DNA of 64,000 bases from Semisulcospira habei (GCA_036245525.1 BTPG01000004.1:207125940-207189939), one strand, 5' to 3'. Numbered from the stretch's first letter, positions 8,463 through 20,120 are shown. Notes: generated by a model not told the origin, from the letters alone. Translations and numbers: made by a program.

Positions 8463-9190
8463 CTGGAAACACAAATCGACAAATAACTCATCACATCATG
8501 TTCGCACCTGTTACTTCGCCGGTAGGAGTCTGACAGATAATACGGCAATAACCAGTCTGTCCATTTTCAGTGAAAATCATGTACTGACGAGCAAACGAAA
8601 TGCAGCATGAAAGTAGGCCTATCTGTGCACAAAATCCAGACCAAAAAGTTGACTGCCAAACGTGTAAAATGCAAAGAAGTACCCAACGGAGAAAGAAACA
8701 CGCTTAGAAAAGACATTAATACCTTGTGTTGTAACTGTCTTACGTACGCACAGAGATGTGTGCAGAGAGATGATATTTGCGCAGGGTGTGTTATTACCGA
8801 AACGTTACGGGCTTGTAGTCGAGTGTATGTGTTGTATGCGCACAGGATGGGCCGGATTTAAAGGATACATAAATTACTAGAAACCCACTGAGCAAAAAGC
8901 CATCGGGCCGATGTCTGCCCGATGGCCTTTTGCTGCGCACTTGGAAGTGGTCGATCTGAGCCGCCTCCTTTTAATCCTATCTATGGACGTCCAACTAAAT
9001 ATCTATATGGGCGCCACGTAAAAGGTCCACATCACGTCACAGGTGAGTCACATTGGGATAGGAGGATGTACGGCCAAAGAAGACTCAGAAAGGGCTTCCG
9101 TTGCGTTGCATGGGGGGGGGGGGGAAATAATGTGTGTGTGTATGTGTTTGTTATTTTGTTTGTTTGTTTTTTTTTTTCTTCTTCTGGAAG
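8463..9190. other. Region upstream of MGAT4-like exon 1
   Basis: The only clear structure is a hairpin at 8885-8937 (AGCAAAAAGCCATCGGGC / GCCCGATGGCCTTTTGCTG). A leader exon and promoter of the MGAT4-like gene should lie here or further right, but I could not identify them. Confidence 0.4.
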
Positions 9191-9191
9191 T

Positions 9192-9322
9192 TAGACGTAT
9201 GTCAAAACTGCACGTGTTTCGACGAAAACAGTGGATTAAGAGCCCGGACAAACATGCGATATCGATTGTTTGTCCGGGATTTTAACCCACTGTTTTCGTC
9301 GAAACACGTGCAATTTTGATTT
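9192..9322. mobile_element. Family K hairpin MITE
   Basis: Arms TTTCGACGAAAACAGTGGAT and ATCCACTGTTTTCGTCG-type complement with inner CCCGGACAAACATGCGAT. A second copy is at 42965-43110. Confidence 0.75.
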
Positions 9323-9360
9323 ATTTCTGATTTCCGGAAATCGTCCTTTTGGTGTTAATC

Positions 9361-9546
9361 CTATGTATCGAGGGTGTAGATGATCGTCTTGCTCTATACT
9401 TGTGTAATTCTCTGTGGGCTGGCGATTGGGTGCCTGATAGGCGGGGGCAGGGGATATAACTGTTTGTCTGTCCAGCGCTGAGTAATTCCCCTTGGTCTGT
9501 ATACAATTCGGCCAGCGCTAGCCTCACCTATCTGGTTTGCGAGTAT
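9361..9546 (-). repeat. Family H repeat, near-complete copy
   Basis: Carries all landmarks of the family: GATGATCGTCTTG, TCTGTGGGCTGGCGATTGGG, GGCGGGGGCAGGGGAT, CAGCGCTGAGTAATTCCCC and GCTAGCCTCACC. No coding potential. Confidence 0.7.
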
Positions 9547-9631
9547 GTATCGCGAGGGTCCTGCGTCTTTCATTGTATCGATAATCCTACTCAACTGGCT
9601 GAAAACGAGACATATTAAGTATTCTTGTAAA

Positions 9632-9828
9632 CCTTTTCATTCTGATACATTATTGCTTGAAATTGGTTTGACTATGATAATTCAAGGGTGGTGCCAGAAT
9701 AACTTGGCGCCTCTGGCACCAAGCTATTCTGGCACCACCCTTGAACTAAAATCGTTGATCTATCTCCTAATCTGTAATGTAGCCTTCATAGGACAATAAT
9801 CCTTCTTTTTAAATCAGCCTCAGCCTAC
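9632..9828. mobile_element. Family C MITE
   Basis: Ends TTTTCATTCTGATACATTAT and AAATCAGCCTCAG; core ATTCAAGGGTGGTGCCAGAA around TTGGCGCC. The terminal TTAA is decayed. Confidence 0.65.
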
Positions 9829-9906
9829 TGTGGCCATAAGGATTCGAGATATGTTAATTTCTGTCTACACTGTGCGTATTCACATTACTGGTTGGATCAG
9901 ATATTA

Positions 9907-10011
9907 TATACTTACGAGCAAAAGAAATGCGACATTTTTGGAATCATCGGAAACATGAAGTGTTTCCGATGATTTCAAAAATGTCGCATTTCTTTTGCTC
10001 GTCAGTATACA
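9907..10011. mobile_element. Family I hairpin MITE
   Basis: Arms ACGAGCAAAAGAAATGCGAC and complement with a small ATGAAG loop; same family as 1615-1697. Confidence 0.8.
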
Positions 10012-10071
10012 TACCGTACCGTAGCCCTCGGCCGTATTCAATGATATAATTTCAAGCATTATAGCAGTAAT

Positions 10072-10121
10072 GTTTGTTTGTTTGTTTGTTTGTTTGTTTG
10101 TTTGTTTGTTTGTTTGTTTGT
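10072..10121 (+). repeat. (GTTT)n microsatellite
   Basis: About 12 units. Confidence 0.9.
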
Positions 10122-10680
10122 TATGTATCAATAGTCCTGCGCAACTATAATTTTCACAGTATTGGTCCATAGACCTATGATCGATGATAGTCCTACAGTT
10201 GGAAAAACAATCTGTCCGCCACTCAACACCACCCCCACCCCCCACCCCCCATCACCACTACTACCACCACTACTACCACCACCACCACCGCCCCTCCCCT
10301 CCCCCAACCCTCTCCGCCCCGCCTCTTCTATACATCTTGTTAGCTCACAATATACTTAATTGGGGCAGGAAACACAGCAGTATGTATGGAGACTTGTGAC
10401 AAAATTAAATGTAACCCCCTGCGTGTCGGTAGCGGTTTAAGTCACGGTTAAAACGTTCCCTCAGTGATCAATTTGAACTGCAATTTTCTATCCTTGGTCA
10501 ACTAAGAAAAACAAATCGAACAAAAGTGGGAAGAGAAGGGGGGGGGGGGAGAGAGAAACTCTCTCTGCTTCGTCTTCTATTTCACATCATGTCTTGATCT
10601 TTGTTCTATCTTCTTTTTTTTTATAATGAGTTTTGTCAGGAATAGACGGTGGCGGTGGCAATGGTGGGGACGTGAGTGAG
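10122..10680. other. Stretch without a recognised gene
   Basis: C/A-rich low complexity at 10220-10320 and a family D fragment (GCGTGTCGGTAGCGGTTTAAG) at 10411-10435. Nothing else found. Confidence 0.5.
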
Positions 10681-10685
10681 GGGAG

Positions 10686-10686
<1 letters not shown>

Positions 10687-10783
<97 letters not shown>

Positions 10784-10793
10784 ACACACACAA
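10687..10793 (+). repeat. (CA)n microsatellite
   Basis: About 50 units, one TACA interruption near the end. His/Thr or Cys/Val frames here are artefacts. Confidence 0.95.
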
Positions 10794-11240
10794 TGATTAT
10801 CTACTCATTAAAGAACGAAATTACTGATTGGTTGATTAAAGTTGACAAGAATTGCAGCGCCCTCTCAACTGGTCACTAGGAAAGAGCAAGGGGCAGACAA
10901 CTACGCAATAAGAGTTATCTACCTTGGATAGGACTGCAGAGTTACCTGCCCTGACAGACACTAGGCAGACAATTATGGTGACGGGGGAAACAATAGCCGG
11001 ATTAAAAGTCAAGTTAAAGGTGAAAAAAGATGAAAAGGCTGAAGGGGCTAGGTGCAGTGGAGTGGCAAATAACTGACAACAGGTAGACAGATGGTAAGGG
11101 GAAGAGGAGGTGGGGGGGGGGGGGACGGGGTACAGGAATGACAAAATAGTACACACATTCCACAATATTACACATATTCACAAATTACAAAATATGAAAA
11201 TCATTCATTAGCTAATAATACATAGCCAACGCCCGCTTGG

Positions 11241-11318
<78 letters not shown>

Positions 11319-11654
11319 CACATACTGACCCGTAGCTAGAATTTTGAAGGGGCAGGGCGCTAGCGTGGTTCAAACCGAGGGACACTTCACACGTTCAAGA
11401 GAGCACCAACAACCCAAAAATCCGCACAAAAAAAAACAACTTTGGCGAAACGCTTCTTAGCGTCTCACTTATTTCTCCGTTTAATAATTCATTATGTGTT
11501 ACGTGACGTTTTTCAGGGTTTTGTCGGTAACTGAGAATGTTGCCAATTGTTTGCTGGCACTGTTCTCACAAGGAAAATCCAAACTTTGATAACGATCTTT
11601 GCGTTAAACTGATGGCAGTGAGTATTGTACGCATTGCCCTGCTTTCAATGACTG
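10794..11654. other. Stretch without a gene; second (CA)n at 11244-11317
   Basis: Positions 11244-11317 are (CA)n. Positions 11318-11360 contain GGGGCAGGG-like sequence. The remainder is unique sequence with no open frame or hairpin that I can name. Confidence 0.6.
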
Positions 11655-11846
11655 TTAACCCATTTAGCCCCGACGCCCTACAGCATGATATGGATTGACC
11701 ATGATAATTCAAGGGTAGATCCAAATGAGCTTGGCGCCTTCAGGCACTACCCTTGAATTATCATAGTCAGCCCATCGCCTGCAGCTGGTACACAGTCGTT
11801 AGGTAACACGTTCGAAATGTGGGGAACGCGGCCCTAAATGGGTTAA
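11655..11846. mobile_element. Family A MITE
   Basis: TTAA-CCCATTTAGCCCCGACGC at the left, GCCCTAAATGGG-TTAA at the right. The core palindrome is asymmetric: part of the right stem after TTGGCGCC is deleted. Confidence 0.75.
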
Positions 11847-12224
11847 GGGCAATCGGAAGCAACACGCGGTGTCTAGTTTGATCTCCCGCATAGAATGAAG
11901 GTCTGCTGTTGTCTGGTATACTTCTTACAGGAAGCAACGCCAATGAAAACCAGATCAGCTGACAAGTCAGCCGTGGCACCGCCGCAAGCGGTGATTACAG
12001 GTTTCTGGTGCTCTTTTGTGTCGGGCGGCATCGTGCATATCTGTGAGTGTCATCATCGGTCGTCATCACCTCCATCACAAAGCGGAGTTTTTCTGTTTGT
12101 TTGTTTGTTTGTTTGTTTTTGTTTTGTTTTTTGTCATGGCGCGTCGCCCTCTTAGTCGTATACCTAATCCTCAAGCCTGGCATTTAAGGGGTTAAAGCGT
12201 CCGCCTTCGAGTGAATCTGCGTGC

Positions 12225-12404
12225 GTATGGTGTTAGTGTCAAAACGCACTATTTTATATTTGTGTCTAGTCAGAGATTTAGCCATGTTGTTTGTTTGATT
12301 TGTAATTGAGATATTATGTTTTTAACCTTGACCTGCGCTCGGCAGGCAAAGGCAAATATCCTTTAATGGACAATAAATTTCTTGAATCTTGAATCTTGAG
12401 GTCG
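12225..12404 (+). repeat. Possible retroelement 3' end with (CTTGAAT)n tail
   Basis: GGACAATAAATTTCTTGAAT followed by two more CTTGAAT units (12368-12398). An AATAAA-like signal plus a heptamer tail is typical of CR1/L2-type LINE or SINE ends. The upstream boundary is unknown. Confidence 0.4.
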
Positions 12405-12526
12405 GTGAACAATAGCGAAGCCTTGTTGATACAGACTCCACCTGCCCAACCGTCCGAACAAATCACTTTTTCATGTGTTCGCTTCGAAATAACCGTGCGA
12501 TATTTTTTTTTCGGCTTCTGTCTATC

Positions 12527-12967
<441 letters not shown>

Positions 12968-13621
12968 ATGACGTCGATCTGAAGTTGACCTGTTTCATAT
13001 GACCCAATTAAGCCGCGTATCCGGATACCGTTCGTCTCGAATGTGTTAATACTTATAATCATGTATCATCAATGGTCTTTAAGGAGGGCGCATGAAGATG
13101 TATGCCTCTTGGAGATATTTAGAGCGCGCGCACATGCACACGCACGCACGTGCACACACACATCGACGCGCTTTCAGAAGAGCATGCAGGTGTACTTAAT
13201 ATCTCATGTAGATAGATAAAGTCATCATGATTTCACACAAATTATAGCAAAACTGAAATTGTACCGTGAAATTCTAGTTTTGTCTCCTTTTTCTCAAGTC
13301 TTGAAGAGAAAGTGAAACTCATATCACGTTAAATATAAAATTACGTAAAAACAAAAAATACGTCATGACAAATGACGTTGGACGAACCAATGACGCGTAT
13401 GCACTGCGCCCCTTTTACAATTTACTGTGGCGCATTGGTAGATCTGCGATGCTTTTCAAAAGGAGATATTTCAACATCAGAATCAAATCAAAGACATACA
13501 AGGTAGAGACCCTTGACAGCGAGGACAGCTCTGATATAGAAGGGACTTTGTGGGTTATGGTTCTTGTCATTTATTGTTATGGCATGTATACATGTACGCA
13601 CATATCTTACTTGTTTGACTT
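12968..13621. other. Stretch without a gene
   Basis: A family F-like fragment at about 12990-13047 (GCCGCGTATCCGGATACC), an E-hairpin half at 13075-13110 and CACACG-rich sequence at 13125-13165. No supported exon. Confidence 0.5.
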
Positions 13622-13803
13622 TTAACCCATTTAGCCCCAACGCCGAACAGCAGGAAATGGATTGACCATGATAATTCAAGGGTAGTGCCAGATGAGCTTG
13701 GGGCCTGATTATCATGGTCGAGCCATCTCCTTCAGCTGGTACAAAGTCGCTAGGTAACACATCCACATTTTGGGAAATGCGTCAGTGGGGTTAAATGGGT
13801 TAA
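13622..13803. mobile_element. Family A MITE, core partly deleted
   Basis: TTAA-CCCATTTAGCCCCAACGC / GTCAGTGGGGTTAAATGGG-TTAA. Most of the right core stem is missing (CTTGGGGCCTGATTATCATGG), as at 11655-11846. Confidence 0.75.
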
Positions 13804-13867
13804 CAACAGAACAGGGTAGAGTAGGTCTGACGTAAGGGTCTACGTTGGAAACTGTTGGAATCTAAGC

Positions 13868-13995
13868 CACAACCAGGGCCAGTTGAGTGAGTGAGCTTAG
13901 TCCTGCACCAGTCACTAAGCAAGGTGCTTGGTTAGTGGCTGGCGCAGGACTAAACGCAATCACGCAACTGAGCCCTGCAGTCGACGATTGTGGTT
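13868..13995. repeat. Palindromic element
   Basis: Arms AAGCCACAACCAGGGCCAGT and complement ending ATTGTGGTTTC, with inner TTAGTCCTGCACCAGTCACTAA / complement. A smaller hairpin around AAAGATCCT/AGGATCTTT is at 14010-14042. Positions 14053-14355 hold nothing recognisable except a G run at 14220-14236. Confidence 0.6.
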
Positions 13996-14355
13996 TCATC
14001 GTGTATTAGCAAAGATCCTACATCTTATTCAGGATCTTTGGTACTAGCGAAACGAAACAAAGGTGACCGGTCGTTTCCTGTGTGTCCCTGTTGTTACTTG
14101 CATTGTGCTCGCAGACACCGCTAAAAGTAAAAGGTGTCTTCGCGAGTTTTGTAACAATTGTCACAATATACCACAAAGCTCATTATAACAAGTGAGTCCG
14201 CGGTGCAACTCTATTTGGGGAAGGGGGGGGGGGGGTGAGTCCGTATCTTGAGGCTGCAACCGGCTGTGCGCGACATAACCTCGATTAGATCAACGAAAAG
14301 CCAGAAGCAAAATTGCCACTGGTAAACATAGGTGTGGCGTTACACTGGATAATTG

Positions 14356-14677
14356 CCTTTAACCCTAGACTGCTTACTCGTACAGCTTTTCGACTCTCAT
14401 CTCAAAGATCGCCGTTTCGAACTTAGCTGCGATCAAAATGTGCGCAGACACTATTCGGTGCCCAGTCTTCAAAATCATCTTCGTGGTGGACAAAAGACTT
14501 TAAGCCCTGATGTTTCCTTTTTTTTTCTTTTTTCTTTTTTCTTTTTTTCTTTTTTTGAGGGTTGGTGGATAGGTGGGGTGGCTGCTTCAGACGATAATAC
14601 CCGATTGGCGGAAAAGACACGTAGTCTCACGTCTTTTCCGTCGAAGGGTATCGTCAGTTACAGTCAGGGGGTTAAAG
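14356..14677. mobile_element. TTAA-type element carrying a SINE fragment
   Basis: TTAA-CCCTAGACTG at the left and CAGTCAGGGG-GTTAA at the right. Inside, 14465-14510 matches the 3' part of the tRNA-SINE seen at 31248-31412 (CAAAATCATCTTCGTGGTGG, ACAAAAGACTTTAAGCCCT). 14590-14655 is a hairpin (GACGATAATACCCGATTGGC / complement). Confidence 0.5.
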
Positions 14678-14699
14678 CGACCCGCTCCGGCAATAAATG

Positions 14700-14838
14700 T
14701 TAACACATTCTGCCCCAGGACTGAAATCCCCAAATTTTGAAGTTGCCCTGTGAAGGACTGTATTGCAATTCTAGAGACCGATCGAGCATGATAGTTGAAG
14801 GGTGGTGCCAGAATAGCTTGGCGCCTATGGGCGCCAAG
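14700..14838. mobile_element. Family B MITE, left half only
   Basis: TTAA-CACATTCTGCCCCAGGACTG, CAAATTTTGAAGTTG, then the core up to the loop GGCGCCTATGGGCGCCAAGG where it stops. Truncation exactly at the hairpin loop suggests breakage at the cruciform. Confidence 0.65.
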
Positions 14839-15095
14839 GAAAAGTAATAACGTAATGCATACGCCGATCATAAAGTGATCTGAGTGCTGAAATTTGCTAA
14901 GTGATACAACAGGTTTCCAATGTATTCTTGCCTCTACTAGGACTTTCAGTCCGAATCGTAATAATCTTTGTGAGTATGCACACACAACAAACGCTATCTT
15001 CTGCCACAGTGTGCTCATCAGGGGAACTCTCCTACGTACAACGAAGAAGAAAAGTTAAAAAAAAACTTTCATTTAACGAGATTTAAAATTCACAG

Positions 15096-15308
15096 TTAAC
15101 CCACTTAGCCCCGACGCCCTGCAGCAGGAGATGGATCGACCATGATAATTCAAGGGTAGCGCCAGATTAGCTTGGCGCCATAGGCGCCAAGCTAATCTGG
15201 CGATACTCTTGAATTATCATGGTCGATCCATCTCCTGCAATTGGTACACGGTCGCTAGGTGACATCTCCAAAATTTGGAAAATGAGGCCATGGGGTTAAA
15301 TAGGTTAA
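15096..15308. mobile_element. Family A MITE, complete
   Basis: TTAA-CCCACTTAGCCCCGACGC at the left and GGGGTTAAATAGG-TTAA at the right. The core stem is nearly perfect from GGATCGACCATGATAATTCA to its complement. Confidence 0.85.
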
Positions 15309-15794
15309 ACAAAAGTAAGTTAGTCTTTGTAATATATTTCTTTTGTCCGGCATTCTGATTAATTACTAAGAACGTTTATGAACAGATATAGCAAACTACT
15401 AACACCGTATGGTCTGTCTATTTCGTGAGAACCGCGATTTTCAATTTGTTTGTGAGTAATTAAAACATCGCGATCTTCACCAAAATGGCGGACATAAATT
15501 TTACTTACTTGTGGTTTCTTTTGTTCTGTGGTGACTCAAGCCAGACAACATGTCCCAACTTTCACATTTGAATCAGTGTTGCAGTTCACTTAACGCGCGC
15601 ACACATCTCATCGCATACGCACTTTTTGTAATAGTGACTACGCCACCGCACTGTTCCATCAATTCATTTTGTATTGACCAGGTGAACGTGCCTTTGTGGC
15701 GTGGTCTCTATCTTACGTAATGGTGGTCATAACATAAGGTAGATCTGTACTGAGGGGACAGGCCGTTCAGATAAGATAACCATCTTCTACCATT
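15309..15794. other. Stretch without a gene
   Basis: No open frame, hairpin or repeat recognised. Confidence 0.4.
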
Positions 15795-15797
15795 AGC

Positions 15798-15882
15798 ACA
15801 GACAACTTTCTAACTATCTCCAAGAGGCATAGATCCTCATGAGGATCTTTGCCTCTTGGAGATGTTGTCAAAGCTTATGGTA
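15798..15882. repeat. Short E-type hairpin
   Basis: CATCTCCAAGAGGCATAGATCCTC-type arms meeting directly at CTCATGAG; lacks the usual GC core (CCCCGC...GCGGGG). The same CTCCAAGAGGC variant is at 42460-42545. Confidence 0.7.
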
Positions 15883-15957
15883 CACGCTGGCTATATAATT
15901 ATACGCTGTGAATTTTGCGCTTGATCTTTGTTGGGTGTCCTTCGTTGCGAACGAAAC

Positions 15958-16326
15958 TTAACCCCTTCACGACCGAAACAGGAAAACAACCGCCCTAATT
16001 TGACAAAAGAAATTCAGTACATGATTTTGTGAAAAGTGAGATTTTCGTTTCATTTTTTTTTCCCCCAGACATTTTTCAATTTTACGAAAATGGATTTATA
16101 TCCTTCTGCCAAATTAAACTCTTCTTGTGACATCAGACGCAATATTTTGTTTCTGAAATGTTTCTTTATTCAACGACCAAAAGGCGCGACCGTCCAAGGA
16201 ACACGGATGTAAATCGGTCTCAGCGAGAGGCATAGATCCTCATGAGCCCCCCGCGACTGCGGAGGACTCATGAGGATCCGCATGCCTCTCGCAGTTGGAT
16301 TGTGTTAACTCTTTCTCGGCAGTTAA
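15958..16326. mobile_element. Family E MITE, long form
   Basis: TTAA-CCCCTTCACGACCG at the left. At the right, TTCTCGGCAG-TTAA at 16323-16326. The central hairpin is GAGAGGCATAGATCCTCATG with its complement; flanking text CGACCAAAAGGCGCGACCGT matches other E copies. Confidence 0.7.
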
Positions 16327-16385
16327 GCGCTTCAGGCAGACACGTCCACGGTTCTGCAGTAAAATGTATTCAGTACTATACATTT

Positions 16386-16410
16386 TTAACCCATTTACAT
16401 CCTGATGCTG

Positions 16411-16462
<52 letters not shown>

Positions 16463-16634
16463 CTTATTGTCCTCAGAAGGTTACATCACAGATTAGGAGA
16501 TAGATCAACTGTTTCAGTTCAAGGGTGGTGCAGAATAGCTTGGCGCCTCAGGCGCCAAGCTATTCTGGCACTACCCTTGAACTATCAGTCAAATTTATTT
16601 CAAGCAATGGGTGTATCAGAATGGTAAGGGTTAA
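16386..16634. mobile_element. Family C MITE with internal poly(A) expansion
   Basis: TTAA-CCCATTTACATCCTGATG at the left, GAATGGTAAGGG-TTAA at the right. The core stem is AGTTCAAGGGTGGTGC...; an A run of about 45 interrupts the left arm at 16414-16458. Confidence 0.8.
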
Positions 16635-16820
16635 AACTATATGTACAAAGAGGAATGCGGATGTTGTCATCTCGCACCCACGTGGCGTTTTCAAATCATT
16701 GTAAATTCAACGTTGAAAGATTCCCAGCCCTCAAAGGAACAAGGAAACAATGACGCGGGGGTGGGCGTGGGGGGGTGGAGGGTAGGAGGGGTCGGGGGGA
16801 AGGGAAGGGAGGCGTTATGA

Positions 16821-16942
16821 CGTGAACTCATTCAAGGCGCCCCGCATCAATAGCTGCGGAAGTGTCGCATAGCGTTGCCGCCGGCAACGCCATGCGACAC
16901 TTCCGCAGCTATTGATACGGGGCGCCTTGAGTGAGTTCACTT
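16821..16942. mobile_element. Family G MITE
   Basis: GAACTCATTCAAGGCGCCCC / GGGGCGCCTTGAGTGAGTTC outer arms; inner ATAGCTGCGGAAGTGTCGCA stem around GCCGCCGGC. Copies at 46467-46572 and 57575-57694. The G-rich tracts at 16755-16810 and 17000-17030 flank it. Confidence 0.8.
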
Positions 16943-17488
16943 TTCTCTGTCACGTGAGGAAATTGCTTCAAGCATACTCCTGTGCCGGGGCGGCTGGTGG
17001 GGGGGAGGAGGGGGGAGGGAGGGGGGAGGCAGATGGAGTAATTGGGCAGTAGTCGGCTATGGTTTTGGAGACATCCGTTCTATCCATTAGCAGTGAATGG
17101 GTTCAATTTAAGTGACCAGTATTGTTAAAGCGATCCGCCCGATGGCGGGCCTTGATTGCTAAGTTAATATGTAATTCGCCAGTACAGCGAGTTATAAATG
17201 TTTTGCCGACCCTCAACCTGTGATAGTCATATTATAAAATCCCTTCCTCAACTATAAGAATTTCAGACCCTTTTTTTTTTTTTTCTCACAGCCCACGTGG
17301 GAAAGCAGACGTACCACAGATTTCTCAATGCCTTTTAGCCTAGCGGAAGTAAATCTCCTGCGTACAAAAGGAGAGGAAGATCAGACAGAAGCGCGACATT
17401 CAAACTGTATGATAAAGCAAACCCTTTTGTCCGGCATTATCAGTGAGACACATCCTAAGAACATTTATAAAGGTGATATTGCGAACTG

Positions 17489-18549
17489 ATAACCCATTCA
17501 GCCCTGACGCACTACAGCATGACATGGGTCGACCATGATAATTCAAGGGTAGTGCCAGATTAGCTTGGCGCCTGCGGCGCCAAGCTAATCTAGCACTGCC
17601 CTTGAATTATCATGGTCGATCCATGTTACGATTGTGGTTGTGTTGTTCTGTGGGAGCGGTCATGCATAAATCGTAGGAAACGATCCGATATTTATTTGAG
17701 CTATCGTAATTACGAATCACGTACCTTTTCAGTGAATTTCACTTTCGTTTAGGAATAGTGCTGTTGCCGCACGGAGTTGAGTCCCGAAGAGTCTAGATAC
17801 TGCTCGAGTATTCATTTGTTTACTGCGCGCGTGTAGCTTAGCGATCAGTATTGGTGCACTAATCGCGTGTTTTCCAAATAAAGCGGGCAAGGTCGTGACC
17901 TGTCTGGCCTACTTTTGTGTGACGTCATAGCGCGCCGGGATTTTCCAACATAGGAGCTGGTAAATAGCAGCCAGATTTTTACAGAACATTACAGTGAAAT
18001 GTTTATTCATTGATATTTAGGAGTTTTAGTTGCGTATTTTGTTCTGATTGGTTGTGTTATACGAATTTCCGCGATTTTTCTGGAAAGTATGTTACTATAA
18101 AAGAGTCGTGCTGGGAAGCTCATGTGTACATTGTCTTGCATTTATCAGTTGTAGAGACACACATTTAGCGTAGGTACGTGGCCCGTGTAGGGTGTACATT
18201 GTGAGAGACGCTGTGTATGAGAAACTTTGTGTCGGAGTGTGGACATTGCAGAAGAGACGTTGTATCATTGTTGATGCATTTGGAATTGCATTGTGTGGAG
18301 ATCGCATCGCTGAATTAAAATATTGTTGGAACTGTTTCTCCAGTATTGTCTACATCCTTAAGCCACTTGTGACGGATTGCAGCTGAATGAGGTTTATTTA
18401 AAAAGAACCTTACCTGCGTGCGTCTGGTGTGTTTATCATACTACGACTACAACTCCACCACGTAACAATCCATCTCCTGCAACAGGTGCGTAGTCGTTAG
18501 ATGACGCCTCCAAAATGTGGGAAATACGTGCGTCGGGCTGAATGAGTTG
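17489..18549. mobile_element. Family A MITE split by a solo LTR
   Basis: The left part, 17489-17623, runs from TAACCCATTCAGCCCTGACG through the core hairpin to GGTCGATCCA. The right part, 18468-18549, resumes at ATCCATCTCCTGCAACAGGT and ends GTCGGGCTGAATGAGTTGA. The two parts join cleanly when the 844-bp insert and one ATCCA are removed, as judged by the other A copies. Confidence 0.9.
17624..18467 (+). mobile_element. Solo LTR of an LTR retrotransposon, 844 bp
   Basis: Begins TGTTACG and ends CGTAACA (inverted 7-bp ends, TG...CA), flanked by the perfect 5-bp duplication ATCCA at 17619-17623 and 18468-18472. Promoter features are a CRE-like TGACGTCA at 17920-17927 and a TATAAAAG box at 18096-18103; a candidate polyadenylation signal (ATTAAA) is near 18315. 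No gag or pol remains, so the internal part was probably lost by LTR-LTR recombination. A 5-bp duplication fits Ty3/gypsy or BEL-type integrases, but the superfamily cannot be settled from the LTR. Orientation is taken from the TATA box. Confidence 0.88.
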
Positions 18550-18656
18550 ACCCTTACTGCAGTAGGTCGCAATAACGTTCACCAGTACGTTGCTGTCTCA
18601 ATAACTTGAAAGCATCTCCTACGTGTTATAGAATCAGTAGTAGCTTTTGTCTGACT

Positions 18657-18860
18657 AACTTACTTACTTACTTACGCCTGTCACCCCTACCAGGGTATAG
18701 GCCGTCTACGAGAGACCTCCAGCGACTCCTGTCCTGTGCTTCTCCTTCGATTTTACTCCAGGTGGTTCCCAGTTTCTTGATGTCTGCTTGGAGGTCTCGA
18801 CGCCAGGTGTTTCTCGGCCTGCCTCTTTTCCTCTTTCCCTGGGGGTTGTCTGACTTGGTC
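18657..18860 (-). pseudogene. RTE-like LINE 3' end with (GTAA)n tail
   Basis: The minus-strand frame reads NPQGKRKRGRPRNTWRRDLQ, then ADIKKLGTTWSKIEGEAQDR and RWRSLVDGLYPGRGDRRK-stop, the GRPxxTWRRxL...W...A.DR..WR.LV..LC...GD tail of RTE-like LINEs. Tail (GTAA)n at 18657-18676 next to the stop. Confidence 0.85.
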
Positions 18861-19590
18861 AAGCAATAATACAGCAAAACTTGTGGTGAGGGACTACACT
18901 TGTGCGGAATCACCTGTCATAAAACAGGCCGTCATTTAGGTGGATACAATCACATAATTGGTGGTTTTTAATGACATGTGACACTTTTCGCCCTTCAAGC
19001 CTTTACTTGAGTGAGCACTAATAAAGCCGCCTTTTCCTTGCCTGCAGGGACTCGGTGGTTGCTCAACACAGGTTCTGCTGTGTCAGTTGATCATCAGGTT
19101 AGGCCGTCACGCGCGGTCATTAATTGAGAAAATAGAAGTCCTGTTGCAAGCCCGTGCAAATCTTTAGCAAGTCAGCTCTGTGCACTGAAACCTGTAAAGG
19201 TTTAGGATTTTGTATTACCGTATAGTAATATATGTGTGTGCTGGTCTGTGCTTTCAGCCGTAAGGTCCAAAAATAACAGACCAGCAGGCAAATTAAATCA
19301 ATGAGTTTATGCCGCCTCTGATAGCTATTCACTGCTCAGGAAACTGCAGACACGACAGCAATGAAGCCATTCTTCCGTCGGCCGATGGCAGAATCGTTTC
19401 CGCTGCAAGCTGATTGGATCACGGCGTGTTGTCCGTGGCAACGAATGTATAGATCATTCTGCTTCTTTCCACTGCATCCTGGCTAACTGGAACAATGTCG
19501 TAAGAATGGCAATTTTTTTTTTCTTGTCTAGTCCGCTAGTCTAGTCGAGTCTAGTCGAGTCTTGTCTGTCTTGTTTAGCCTTGCCTTAGC
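18861..19590. other. Stretch without a gene
   Basis: One hairpin fragment of the CCGTAAGGTC family at 19228-19287 (CTGGTCTGTGCTTTC / complement). Repeated TAGTCTAGTC at 19535-19570. Nothing else supported. Confidence 0.45.
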
Positions 19591-19683
19591 TTAACTCTTT
19601 GTTTGTCGGTAGTGATTTTTGTCGCGCTGATTCATGCAGCGAGAATCATCTTGACAAAAACAGTTACCAACAGCCAAAGGGAT
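19591..19683. mobile_element. Family D MITE, diverged
   Basis: TTAACTCTTTGTTTGTCGGT at the left, ACAGTTACCAACAGCCAAAGG at the right, inner TTTTTGTCGCGCTGATTC / GAATCATCTTGACAAAAA. Confidence 0.55.
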
Positions 19684-19734
19684 ATGTGACGTCACGTGAC
19701 GTGATCTTGTCATTCTCGTCTCTTTTCGTCTCTT

Positions 19735-19885
19735 GTCATGTCATCTTATGGCATGTCATGTCATGTCATCTCATCTCATCTCATTTGATTTCATCGTATT
19801 TCATCTCATCTCATTTGATCACATCTGATCTCATCTCATCATCTCATCCCATCTCACCTCATCTCTCTTCCCTTCTTTTCTTTTC
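19735..19885 (+). repeat. Degenerate (TCATC/TCATG)n array
   Basis: About 150 bp of TCATN pentamers grading into CTTTT-rich sequence. Confidence 0.85.
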
Positions 19886-19929
19886 TCTTCTCTTATCAGT
19901 ACCTCAAGCTGGAGACACCAGTTAAACGA

Positions 19930-20115
19930 CTCCTTGGTTAGTTCGGGTTTAACGTTCACAGCACCGAGGTGATCATGGACGGCCCTGACGGGCGGGTTAT
20001 GGGGGACAGGGAAATTTATTGCCTATGGAGTACGACCTGAATACTGATCAACTCAGGCGCACTCCAACTGTGCCACTTTGATTTACCAGGAACTTTCAAC
20101 GGACATTCTATTGAA
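19930..20115 (-). mobile_element. tRNA-derived SINE, copy 2 (partial)
   Basis: Matches the body of the SINE at 5640-5850 in reverse orientation (CGACCTGAATACTGATCAAC, CACTTTGATTTACCAGGA). The tRNA-like head is missing. Confidence 0.65.
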
Positions 20116-20120
20116 CAAAA

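Noticed and set aside
8443..8472. Upstream in-frame ATG (MFPGG) as start of the MGAT4-like protein
   Set aside because: It spans a good splice acceptor (TTTCCAG/GAGG), so it is probably intronic; the next ATG gives a normal signal anchor.
10577..10879. Long His/Thr and Cys/Val open frames
   Set aside because: Pure translation of (CA)n; the same applies to all CA, CT, GA, CTGT and GTTT tracts in the window.
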